From Anaerolineales bacterium (GTDB lineage: Bacteria; Chloroflexota; Anaerolineae; Anaerolineales; VGOW01), in contig CAKKQG010000367.1 in the NCBI GenBank assembly GCA_919901875.1, positions 1-6,296 of the forward strand: a DNA stretch of 6,296 bases, given 5' to 3'. The position numbers and the translations under genes were made by a program. This document shows, piece by piece, positions 1 to 5,613 of the stretch (positions are counted from its first letter, which is position 1; every line of letters begins with the position of its first letter). The notes under the pieces are model-generated. The model was not told the DNA's origin. It worked only from the letters and a program-made list of their open reading frames with translations, and did not search any database.

Positions 1-8
1 AACTTAAC

Positions 9-45
9 ACAAAAGCCCGATCTTTTTTGGAGATCGGGCTTTTGT
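9..45 (-). terminator. Intrinsic terminator after the FecR/Calx-beta gene
   Basis: A perfect 15-bp inverted repeat (9-23 pairs with 31-45, 7-nt loop) has a GC-rich core, GCCCGATCT/AGATCGGGC. Its outer stem ends in an A run on one side and a T run on the other, so a T-rich tail follows the hairpin on either strand. It lies 27 bp past the stop codon of the large minus-strand gene. Because it is symmetric it may also stop plus-strand transcription entering from a gene beyond the left edge. Confidence 0.88.
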
Positions 46-72
46 TTATGGAAGTTTTAGGGAAGCCTGGTT

Positions 73-3000
73 CTACGGTTGGATGTAGAAGGCTTTGGTC
101 AGTGTATCGCCTCCTGCGCCGACTGTCGTGGGCGGATCCGTATCGAACGAAATGAACTCTGTGGCATTCAAGTTCACCGGGTTGTTGAGAACTAGCAAGA
201 CACATTTGATGCTGGTGACGTTTTGAGTTGTAATCGGGATTGTCGCTGAAGTTGCACCGCTAGGGTAAGCCGGGCTGAAAGTGATTGTGCCGGAGCCAGC
301 ATTGAAGTCGGTGCCGCTTACAGCTGCCGTGCCGCTGCAAGGCAAACCCGATCCGCTTTGCCATGAATAGTTGACGGTGATCGTCTTGCCTGAGTCTTTT
401 GTCAAGGTGATCGTGATGTTGGTTGTTGCGCTCTTTGGCAAGTTGCTCCCCGGCGTGCCGATATATGCCTGTGGCGCGGTGCTCGCTGCGTTCTGCACGT
501 TGATAGTGATCGTGGTGCTGGTTGACCCGACTGCAAGTGTAGCGACACTACCGCTTGCCACGCTGAAGTTGAAAGTGAATGTTTCTGTATTGTTCTCATC
601 TATGCTGTCGCCTAATACAGTGACAGTGTGCGTGACGCTGGTGAGCGTAGTTGCGGCAGTTGTATAAGCCGGGATCGTTAAAGTGTTGGTTGTGGCTGAG
701 TAATCGTAACCAGCAGTTGCTGTGCCGTTGCTGGTGCTGTAGTTGATCGAGATCGCCGCTTGCGATGGGTTGCTCAGCGTGAAGGTGAAGTCACCTATCG
801 CTGTGGAGCCGCCTAGCGCAGGTTCAGTGATAGAAGTGGTAGGTGCGCCAACGGTGATGGTGGGTATTGCGTCGTCATTAGTGATCGTGAACGACGCCGT
901 GCTTGTGCCGAGTGTGGCGTTGGTGGGCGCGCTCAGGTTGACATCCACTTTGTCATCCGGCTCGTAGATAGTATCGCCATTGACGGTGATCACAATCGTT
1001 GAAGTGTTCGTCGTCGAACCCGCCGGGACGCTGACAGAGCCAGTCATGGTTGCCGTGTAGTCGGCACAGTTGGTACCGACACAGCCAGTCGTTAAGGCAG
1101 TGCTGGTTGTTGTGTTAATCGTGTATGTAGCGGATGCGGTAAGCCCGGTTCCAGCGAAGATACCACCGGCATACGACACGTATGCACGACTCAATGTGGT
1201 TGTCATAGTTATAGGCGTTGTTCCGGCGTTCGCTTCTGTAACAGATGTGTTGCCCACGCTGATTGTGGGTTGCGCCGTGTCATTGATAGTGATCACTGCT
1301 GTGCCAGTGCTGCCGATTGCCGGTGTCGGAGAGCCGCCGCCCACCACGCCGGTGAGCGTGATGCTGAATGTTTCACTCGATTCGGTGACGCCGTCGTCGT
1401 TGATTGGCAGATAGAACGTCACCGAAGATGTTAATGCCGGCAGGGTGATTGAATTTGCAGTGGCGCATGATCCACCCGACGTTGTGATGGGCAGCGTGCT
1501 GGTTCCGGTGCAAGTAGCTGAGTAATCTGTTCCCGCAGTTGCGCTGCCAGCTGAAGTGGAATATGAAATAGTGGCTGGCGCGGCAAGAGTTGGACTCACC
1601 TGAACGGTGATGCCGACAACCCCGGCACTCTCATTGACCGAGTAAGTTCCGGCGGAGAGATTCACGGTTGGCGGCGCGGCATTCAAAATGGATACTGTCG
1701 CGGGATTCGACCCGATGTTGTAGCCGCCTCCAACAGAAGTGATCGTTGCTTGGAATGTTTCGGTACCTTCCGTATTGTCGGCATCATAGCAAATACCGAC
1801 ATCAATGGTGACATTGTCGCTACCCGACAGAATCGTCGCTGGGCTTGTGGTGATAGCATAGTAATCTACGCCCACTGGGCAGGTATTGAGACCTGATGTT
1901 GCCGAGACATTATTGAGAGTGAAGTTGACGGCTGTATTCGAACTCACATTGCCGTTGTTGGCCTTAACCGTAAGCGTCACTTTGCCGCCGCTTACATTTT
2001 CAGCGACCGAGTAAGAGACCGGATTGAACCCGATTGATGGCTGGGCGACATCGGTGATGTTGACGGTGGCGGAGCTGGGTGTGCCGATCAGAACATTGGA
2101 TGGGCTGACGCTGTTAACGACAAATTGCAGAGTGTCAGTGCTGTCGGTCGCGGTGTCAGTGCAAATGGGAACTTGTATGGTGGTGCTTGTGCTTCCAGTA
2201 TTAATCTGCACAGAGAAGCTCATACTGGTTGTCGCCGTTGTGGTAACGGGTTGACTTTGTAATACGGCATCTGCTATGCAATTAGTGTCGGTAAGCCCGG
2301 TGGTGACGGCACCACTGGTTGAACCGCCTACCTGCGCCCCATTTCCACCAGAGAGGGTTGCGTTAATAGTAGTGGTCGTCGTCATGGCTGTGGTCAGGTT
2401 GAATGTGACTGCGAGGTAACTTCCTTCTGAAACCGAGCTCGCGGCAGAAACGGAAACACGGGGTTGGGCAGCGGCTGTAGAAGTGAGCGACGATGCTGTG
2501 GAAGTTTGGTTGACAAATACTTGTGTATTCGTGGCGGCGGCGTTCTGTGTCCCTTGGGACTTAGTCGCATCCGCATTAACCGTTGCCGCAAACGCCGTGG
2601 AGGTGAACGAGTTGCCCGACACTGTGCTGGTCATGTTGAACGCCCCCTGTGTGTTCGTAGCGTTGACCGCGCCCTGAGTCGAAGTTAAATTGATATTGTT
2701 TGCGCTGGCGGTAGATGTTTGGGCTACGCCGGTAGCTGCCGCCGCCGTGCCGGTGTTTTGCGCATTAAACGTTGAAGTGGCATTGGGCGTGCCGGATGCG
2801 GTGGCAGTTCCTGTCGGTGTCCGCGTCCCCGTTGGAGTGGATGTCGCTGTGGGCGTCGGAGTCAGCGTCACCACTTCCGAAACTTTCGTCGGCGACCAAT
2901 CGTTCACTTGAACGGTGTCCATCTTTGACGGCGCGCTGAGGGCAGTGTCTTTCTTGACGATCAACTGTTGCAGAGTCGTCAGGCTTTGCACGCCCTGCGT

Positions 3001-3741
3001 GTTGGAGTATTTACACTTTCCTTCGAGGCAGGTGATGATGTCCAACTCTTCGGTGGGGTTGGACTCGGTGCCCATAAACGATCCGATGACAGAGGCTATG
3101 CCAAGAGGCGTCTCCACGTCAAAGCTGCCCGTGCCAAGACTGCCGCCGACGATAGACCACACTTTGCCGAAATCCAGTTTGAGTTTAGTGGACGGGTTCT
3201 GCGTGGTGCCGCCCAGCTGATCGATCTTCACCTGCGTTTGCGAGCCGACGCGGATAATGGTGCCTTCCGTCAAAGTAATTTTAACTGAACTGTTTTCGCT
3301 GGTGAGGATGATCGTTCCAGCCGGGACGGTGACATTGGTTGTGACGGTTGTGAAGTCGCCGCCGATGGGCGATTTGATCTGCACCGCCCCGACCATCTCC
3401 GAAAGAGTTGCCGCGCGTGTTTGGGGTCGGTTGATGAACGTCGCCGTCAGGTCCGGAGTCGGCGTCTCGCCGCCGCCACCGCCCGACGCTTTATTTGGAT
3501 CGAGTGTCGGCTGTTTTGTGGCGCTAGGGACGGAGGTCAGTGTGACGGTGGATGATGGAATCTTTGTCACCTGAATCACTTTCGTGCCTTGTGTCGGCGG
3601 CTGGTTGCGCGAGCCGAAGATAAAAAAGATAGCCACACATCCGACAATAGACACCAAGCCAATTGCGCCGACGATAATGGCGGTCAATAAGCGAGGGTTG
3701 TTCATCAGATTGTTGTTGGATTCGGGTTCCTCGTAAGACAT
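73..3741 (-). CDS. Membrane-anchored FecR-domain surface protein with Calx-beta repeats
   Basis: A 1222-residue protein, probably a type II (N-in) surface protein. Residues 1-17 are short and polar. Residues 18-42 form one strong transmembrane segment acting as an uncleaved signal anchor. Residues 43-115 are a Thr/Pro/Ser linker with a Gly5 run. Residues about 118-265 resemble a FecR domain, with the pattern 'GAVQI...VPAGTIILTSENSSVKI...EGTIIRVGSQT'. Residues 292-318 are a Thr/Pro linker, and 320-426 an Asn/Thr/Ala/Gln region of degenerate nonapeptides. Calx-beta-like repeats follow at about 427-565, 568-687, 691-822, 825-957, 960-1085 and a divergent one at 1089-1222. Repeats 3 and 5 carry the typical 'TAGTDY/TAGYDY' and 'ExxETF' motifs. 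There is no LPXTG signal, second membrane span or enzyme motif. FecR domains are known from sigma-regulator proteins, but no FecI-type sigma factor is nearby, so I infer a structural, adhesive or sensory role. The ATG start has a good ribosome site and an upstream promoter. Confidence 0.88.
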   Translation of the reverse strand: MSYEEPESNNNLMNNPRLLTAIIVGAIGLVSIVGCVAIFFIFGSRNQPPTQGTKVIQVTKIPSSTVTLTSVPSATKQPTLDPNKASGGGGGETPTPDLTATFINRPQTRAATLSEMVGAVQIKSPIGGDFTTVTTNVTVPAGTIILTSENSSVKITLTEGTIIRVGSQTQVKIDQLGGTTQNPSTKLKLDFGKVWSIVGGSLGTGSFDVETPLGIASVIGSFMGTESNPTEELDIITCLEGKCKYSNTQGVQSLTTLQQLIVKKDTALSAPSKMDTVQVNDWSPTKVSEVVTLTPTPTATSTPTGTRTPTGTATASGTPNATSTFNAQNTGTAAAATGVAQTSTASANNINLTSTQGAVNATNTQGAFNMTSTVSGNSFTSTAFAATVNADATKSQGTQNAAATNTQVFVNQTSTASSLTSTAAAQPRVSVSAASSVSEGSYLAVTFNLTTAMTTTTTINATLSGGNGAQVGGSTSGAVTTGLTDTNCIADAVLQSQPVTTTATTSMSFSVQINTGSTSTTIQVPICTDTATDSTDTLQFVVNSVSPSNVLIGTPSSATVNITDVAQPSIGFNPVSYSVAENVSGGKVTLTVKANNGNVSSNTAVNFTLNNVSATSGLNTCPVGVDYYAITTSPATILSGSDNVTIDVGICYDADNTEGTETFQATITSVGGGYNIGSNPATVSILNAAPPTVNLSAGTYSVNESAGVVGITVQVSPTLAAPATISYSTSAGSATAGTDYSATCTGTSTLPITTSGGSCATANSITLPALTSSVTFYLPINDDGVTESSETFSITLTGVVGGGSPTPAIGSTGTAVITINDTAQPTISVGNTSVTEANAGTTPITMTTTLSRAYVSYAGGIFAGTGLTASATYTINTTTSTALTTGCVGTNCADYTATMTGSVSVPAGSTTNTSTIVITVNGDTIYEPDDKVDVNLSAPTNATLGTSTASFTITNDDAIPTITVGAPTTSITEPALGGSTAIGDFTFTLSNPSQAAISINYSTSNGTATAGYDYSATTNTLTIPAYTTAATTLTSVTHTVTVLGDSIDENNTETFTFNFSVASGSVATLAVGSTSTTITINVQNAASTAPQAYIGTPGSNLPKSATTNITITLTKDSGKTITVNYSWQSGSGLPCSGTAAVSGTDFNAGSGTITFSPAYPSGATSATIPITTQNVTSIKCVLLVLNNPVNLNATEFISFDTDPPTTVGAGGDTLTKAFYIQP
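2464..2868 (-). repeat. Low-complexity coding stretch: Thr/Pro linker plus NxT nonapeptide repeats
   Basis: This part of the large gene encodes residues 292-426. First comes a 'TPTPTATSTPTGTRTPTGT' linker (DNA 2788-2868). Next is an Asn/Thr/Ala/Gln-rich stretch whose clearest part (DNA 2611-2691) reads as three 9-residue units: NLTSTQGAV, NATNTQGAF, NMTSTVSGN. Cys, Trp, Tyr, His and Glu are absent throughout. It probably forms an extended stalk between the FecR domain and the Calx-beta repeats. Similar Thr/Pro linkers are common in secreted Chloroflexota proteins. Confidence 0.7.
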
Positions 3742-3748
3742 GAAAACA

Positions 3749-3754
3749 CTCTCC
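3749..3754 (-). promoter_or_regulatory. Ribosome binding site of the FecR/Calx-beta gene
   Basis: GGAGAG on the minus strand ends 7 nt before the ATG at 3741. This supports the chosen start over the next in-frame Met (residue 13), which would remove the polar N-terminal tail in front of the membrane segment. Confidence 0.75.
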
Positions 3755-3789
3755 GTGTGATTTAACGCAGTGAATTAAACGTGCGCGCT

Positions 3790-3818
3790 AGTATAGGATA
3801 GAAAATAAAAGAGGGCAA
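3790..3818 (-). promoter_or_regulatory. Predicted sigma70-type promoter of the FecR/Calx-beta gene
   Basis: Read on the minus strand, a TTGCCC -35 box (3818-3813, 4 of 6 to consensus) is separated by 17 bp from a TATACT -10 box (3795-3790, 5 of 6). Transcription would begin near 3783, giving a leader of about 42 nt before the ATG. An independent promoter is expected because the upstream bactofilin gene ends in a strong terminator. The heptamer array begins only 8 bp upstream of the -35 box. Confidence 0.55.
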
Positions 3819-3826
3819 ACCAAGAG

Positions 3827-3869
3827 AAAACCCAAAACCCAAAACCCAAATCCCAAAATCCCAAAAGGG
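3827..3869. repeat. AAAACCC heptamer array (G-quadruplex-capable on the minus strand)
   Basis: Three exact AAAACCC units (3827-3847) are followed by variants AAATCCC and AAAATCCC, then AAAAGGG in which the C run is flipped to G. On the minus strand, the coding strand of the downstream gene, this gives five GGG runs spaced by 4-5 nt of A/T, which fits the standard G-quadruplex pattern. It is non-coding and lies immediately upstream of the predicted promoter. Confidence 0.85.
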
Positions 3870-3897
3870 CAAAGAGCAGTTTTGATAAAGCCTATTC

Positions 3898-3925
3898 ACT
3901 CTCCGCGCACTCTGCGGCTCTGCGG
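3898..3925. repeat. Short degenerate CTCTGCGG triplet
   Basis: Three adjacent related units appear: ACTCTCCGCGC, ACTCTGCGG and CTCTGCGG. The array is non-coding and small. It resembles the short G/C-rich phrases scattered through intergenic DNA in some Chloroflexota and cyanobacteria, though I cannot check its copy number elsewhere in this genome. Confidence 0.45.
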
Positions 3926-4038
3926 TTAAATTGTTTTTGCCATAATCGTTAGATTAACCGTAGAGGGTAGACGAGCGATACGGTATTTTGGTAAGGGTGA
4001 TTTTTGCACAGAGACGGTACGCAACTTGAACGCTTAAG

Positions 4039-4077
4039 AAAAAAAGACCCGAAGGGTTTACAAAACCCTTCGGGTCT
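4039..4077 (-). terminator. Intrinsic terminator after the bactofilin gene
   Basis: A perfect 15-bp stem (4045-4059 with 4063-4077) closes a 3-nt loop, with core ACCCGAAGGGT/ACCCTTCGGGT. On the minus strand it is followed by a run of seven T (4045-4039, the first of which also pairs at the stem base). It starts 21 bp past the bactofilin stop codon. This is one of the strongest signals in the window and separates the bactofilin transcript from the large gene downstream. Confidence 0.95.
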
Positions 4078-4098
4078 GGCGTGCGTTTTGTGTGGGGG

Positions 4099-4545
4099 TT
4101 AAGATGTTGCCGCGAGAGGTTGTGTTTGCTTGCGGGGGAGAAATCCAAAATCTTCTTCGGCGTTCTCGCCGTCGGTCATGCGGACTTGCCCGCGCAAGAA
4201 GCCGCCCTCTTCAGCCGTAAACGATCCGGTGATCAGATCGCCGTAGACACGTCCGCCGCGTAAGATGTCTACCTTCTTGGCGGTGATGTTGCCCTTCACC
4301 GACCCGCCGACGATCACCGCGTCTGCCAAGATGTCGGCGATGATGCGAGCGCCCTCGCCAATGACGAGCGGGCCCTTCACCGTCAGTTCACCATCGAAAG
4401 AGCCGTCAATACGCGCCCCGCCTTCAAAATTAAGTTTGCCGCTCAAGCTTGACCCCGTGCCAATAGCGTTGTGAATTTTCCCATTGCCCCCGAATGATAG
4501 TGCGGCAGAACTGTCGGTATCTTTATTTGTAGGTTTTCGGAACAT
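4099..4545 (-). CDS. Bactofilin (polymer-forming cytoskeletal protein)
   Basis: A 148-residue protein of the bactofilin family (DUF583), whose members polymerise without nucleotide into filaments that scaffold envelope-shaping and cell-wall enzymes. The core spans about residues 26-125. It shows the glycine-spaced rungs of a right-handed beta-helix: 'GTGSSLSGKLNFEGGARIDGSFDGEL', then 'GPLVIGEGARIIADILADAVIVGGSVKGNITA' and 'GGRVYGDLITGSFTAEEGGFLRGQVRM'. A polar N-terminal tail (1-25) and a short acidic then basic C-terminal tail (126-148) flank it, as is usual for the family. There is no signal peptide or transmembrane segment, so it should be cytosolic or peripheral to the membrane. The ATG follows a strong GGAGGAG site. 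It has its own promoter and terminator, so it is probably monocistronic. No M23 peptidase, the usual bactofilin partner, is visible nearby. Confidence 0.93.
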   Translation of the reverse strand: MFRKPTNKDTDSSAALSFGGNGKIHNAIGTGSSLSGKLNFEGGARIDGSFDGELTVKGPLVIGEGARIIADILADAVIVGGSVKGNITAKKVDILRGGRVYGDLITGSFTAEEGGFLRGQVRMTDGENAEEDFGFLPRKQTQPLAATS

Positions 4546-4550
4546 CTATA

Positions 4551-4557
4551 CTCCTCC
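4551..4557 (-). promoter_or_regulatory. Ribosome binding site of the bactofilin gene
   Basis: GGAGGAG on the minus strand lies 5 nt before the ATG at 4545. It is the best Shine-Dalgarno match in the window and fixes the start codon. Confidence 0.88.
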
Positions 4558-4576
4558 AAGGTTAAAGCTATGCGTG

Positions 4577-4605
4577 AGTGTAGAGATACCGATCCCCCTT
4601 GTCAA
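4577..4605 (-). promoter_or_regulatory. Predicted sigma70-type promoter of the bactofilin gene
   Basis: On the minus strand a perfect TTGACA -35 box (4605-4600) is followed after exactly 17 bp by TACACT (4582-4577, 4 of 6 to TATAAT). The start would be near 4570, giving a leader of about 25 nt that contains the GGAGGAG site. Its place in the 174-bp gap after murI argues that bactofilin is transcribed independently of murI. Confidence 0.72.
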
Positions 4606-4686
4606 CCTCCGTTACCCCCCTTGATGCGATTATATGTTCTACAAGACTCCCTTTTGCCTTGTTTTATAGGTCGAAACTCCTAGATT

Positions 4687-4716
4687 AAAAAATCCCAAGT
4701 TTTCGGCGCCAAAGGG
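4687..4716 (-). terminator. Possible weak terminator after murI
   Basis: Just past the murI stop, the minus strand reads CCCTTTGGCGCCGAAAA, then CTTGGG, then ATTTTTT. A CCC/GGG clamp with imperfect inner TTT/AAA pairing could form in front of a six-T run. The stem is interrupted and far weaker than the other two terminators here, so this is a tentative call. Confidence 0.32.
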
Positions 4717-4719
4717 CTT

Positions 4720-5520
4720 TTAAGGCTTCCGAAAGTGGATTGACTCGCCCAACATTTGAGTCGGAAGGTCGGCTTTGTCAGACGGATCGCCACTGGTGTA
4801 GGCGGTGATCGCTCCTTTTAGGTTGGAGGTTAAAGGTGCGGAGGCGGCTAACCCCTGTTGATCGATCACTCGCTTCACCTGTTTTGCCACTGCGGGCGCG
4901 GGATCAACTATCTCAACGGTGTCGCCGACAACCTCCCCTATAGCCTTTGCCAAAAACGAATAGTGTGTGCAGCCCAAAACGATTGAATCAATTCCATCGG
5001 CGAGAAGGGGGTCGAGGTAGTGATGCAGCATCTCGCGCGTGCGCGGCGTGTCGAACTCGCCCTTTTCAACTTGGATGACGAGGTCGGGCGAAGGCTGGGC
5101 AAGCACGCGCACACCTTTGGCGAATCGATCAACGACGCGGGCGAAGCGCTCACTCTCAAATGTGGCTTGCGTGGCGATCACTCCGATAGCACCCGTCTTC
5201 GTTTTTTCGGCGGCGGGTTTGATTGCCGGTTCCATTCCCACAAAGGGGATGTGAGGAAACGTTTGGCGAAGTGATTCGAGCGCGGCGGCAGAGGCGGTGT
5301 TGCAGGCGACGACGATGATCTTCGCGCCGTGTTCGAGCAAGAAGCGCGTGATCTCATCCGAAAATTTTTGAATCTCTTCTTTGGGTCGAGGACCGTAAGG
5401 CACGCGATCTTGATCGGCGTAGTAGAGGATCGACTCGACGGGAGTCAGTTTGCGAATCTCTTTGAGCACCGATAGCCCGCCTAACCCCGAATCAAAAATG
5501 CCAATAGGATCGTTGTTCAT
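4720..5520 (-). CDS. murI: Glutamate racemase
   Basis: This cofactor-independent cytosolic enzyme converts L-glutamate to D-glutamate for the peptidoglycan stem peptide. From the chosen ATG it has 266 residues, normal for the family. The N-terminal 'PIGIFDSGLGGLSVL' contains Asp10 and Ser11. 'YYADQDRVPYG' carries Asp36. 'VVACNTASA' holds catalytic Cys73 and 'VLGCTHYSFL' holds catalytic Cys184 and His186. Glu152 is also present. These numbers equal those reported for Lactobacillus fermentum MurI, which supports the ATG at 5520. An in-frame GTG at 5544 would add eight residues read from repeat DNA and is less likely. Neither start has a clear Shine-Dalgarno site. The C26 hydrolase gene lies 68 bp upstream on the same strand without a convincing terminator between them, so co-transcription is possible. 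Confidence 0.95.
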   Translation of the reverse strand: MNNDPIGIFDSGLGGLSVLKEIRKLTPVESILYYADQDRVPYGPRPKEEIQKFSDEITRFLLEHGAKIIVVACNTASAAALESLRQTFPHIPFVGMEPAIKPAAEKTKTGAIGVIATQATFESERFARVVDRFAKGVRVLAQPSPDLVIQVEKGEFDTPRTREMLHHYLDPLLADGIDSIVLGCTHYSFLAKAIGEVVGDTVEIVDPAPAVAKQVKRVIDQQGLAASAPLTSNLKGAITAYTSGDPSDKADLPTQMLGESIHFRKP

Positions 5521-5529
5521 GGAGTGAAA

Positions 5530-5613
5530 GTAGTCAGGTATCACGTAGACAGGTATACACGTTGCTACCTGTTTACCTGTCTACTTTTTTACTTGCCTAC
5601 CTCTTTACTTGCC
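5530..5613. repeat. Degenerate 8-bp tandem array with a central orientation switch
   Basis: On the plus strand the right half (5566-5613) is six consecutive octamers: TACCTGTT, TACCTGTC, TACTTTTT, TACTTGCC, TACCTCTT, TACTTGCC (consensus roughly TACYTGYY). The left half (5530-5560) is GTAGTCAG, GTATCAC (one base short), GTAGACAG and GTATACAC, which resembles the same unit in reverse orientation. The halves meet at the spacer GTTGC (5561-5565). The array fills most of the gap between the C26 hydrolase and murI and enters the 3' end of the hydrolase gene, where it encodes most of the C-terminal 'EASKEVGK' and the stop. Confidence 0.82.
5545..5584. repeat. Perfect 11-bp inverted repeat upstream of murI
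   Basis: GTAGACAGGTA (5545-5555) is the exact inverse of TACCTGTCTAC (5574-5584), with an 18-nt spacer. It results from the head-to-head halves of the octamer array. On the plus strand six T residues follow the second arm, so it resembles a terminator for antisense transcription. On the minus strand no T run follows, so it should not stop read-through from the hydrolase gene into murI. An operator or RNA-hairpin role is possible but unsupported. Confidence 0.6.

Larger units (their letters stand above)
3742..4098. other. 357-bp intergenic region
   Basis: This gap separates the bactofilin stop from the start of the large surface-protein gene. From the right it holds the bactofilin terminator (4077-4039), an A/T-mixed stretch (about 3926-4038) in which I see no gene or RNA, a CTCTGCGG-like triplet (3898-3925), the AAAACCC array (3827-3869), a promoter (3790-3818) and a ribosome site (3749-3754). 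A 64-codon minus-strand reading frame at 3954-4148 crosses the terminator and the end of the bactofilin gene and is not credible. Confidence 0.75.

Noticed and set aside
371..3574. Several plus-strand open frames of 60-115 codons opposite the large surface-protein gene
   Set aside because: They are antisense shadows of a Thr/Ser/Gly/Val-rich coding sequence, whose codons give few stops on the other strand. Their products are low-complexity Val/Ala/Leu strings without motifs, and the minus-strand product has clear domains.
73..3741. Phage tail fibre or prophage origin for the large protein
   Set aside because: It has an N-terminal membrane anchor and a FecR-like domain, its own promoter and terminator, and no phage genes nearby.
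3827..3869. CRISPR or telomere-type array
   Set aside because: The units are contiguous 7-8-mers without spacers, so it is not CRISPR. The array is only about 40 bp and internal, so there is no reason to call a telomere.
4629..4634. Perfect TATAAT (minus strand) as a second bactofilin promoter
   Set aside because: No acceptable -35 box lies 16-18 bp upstream, while the TTGACA/TACACT pair closer to the gene has ideal spacing.
5020..5274. Plus-strand frames opposite murI
   Set aside because: They overlap a fully conserved glutamate racemase on the other strand and have no recognisable motif or ribosome site.
5542..5544. GTG as the start of murI
   Set aside because: It lies inside the octamer array and adds eight non-conserved residues. 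Starting at 5520 gives active-site numbering identical to Lactobacillus fermentum MurI.
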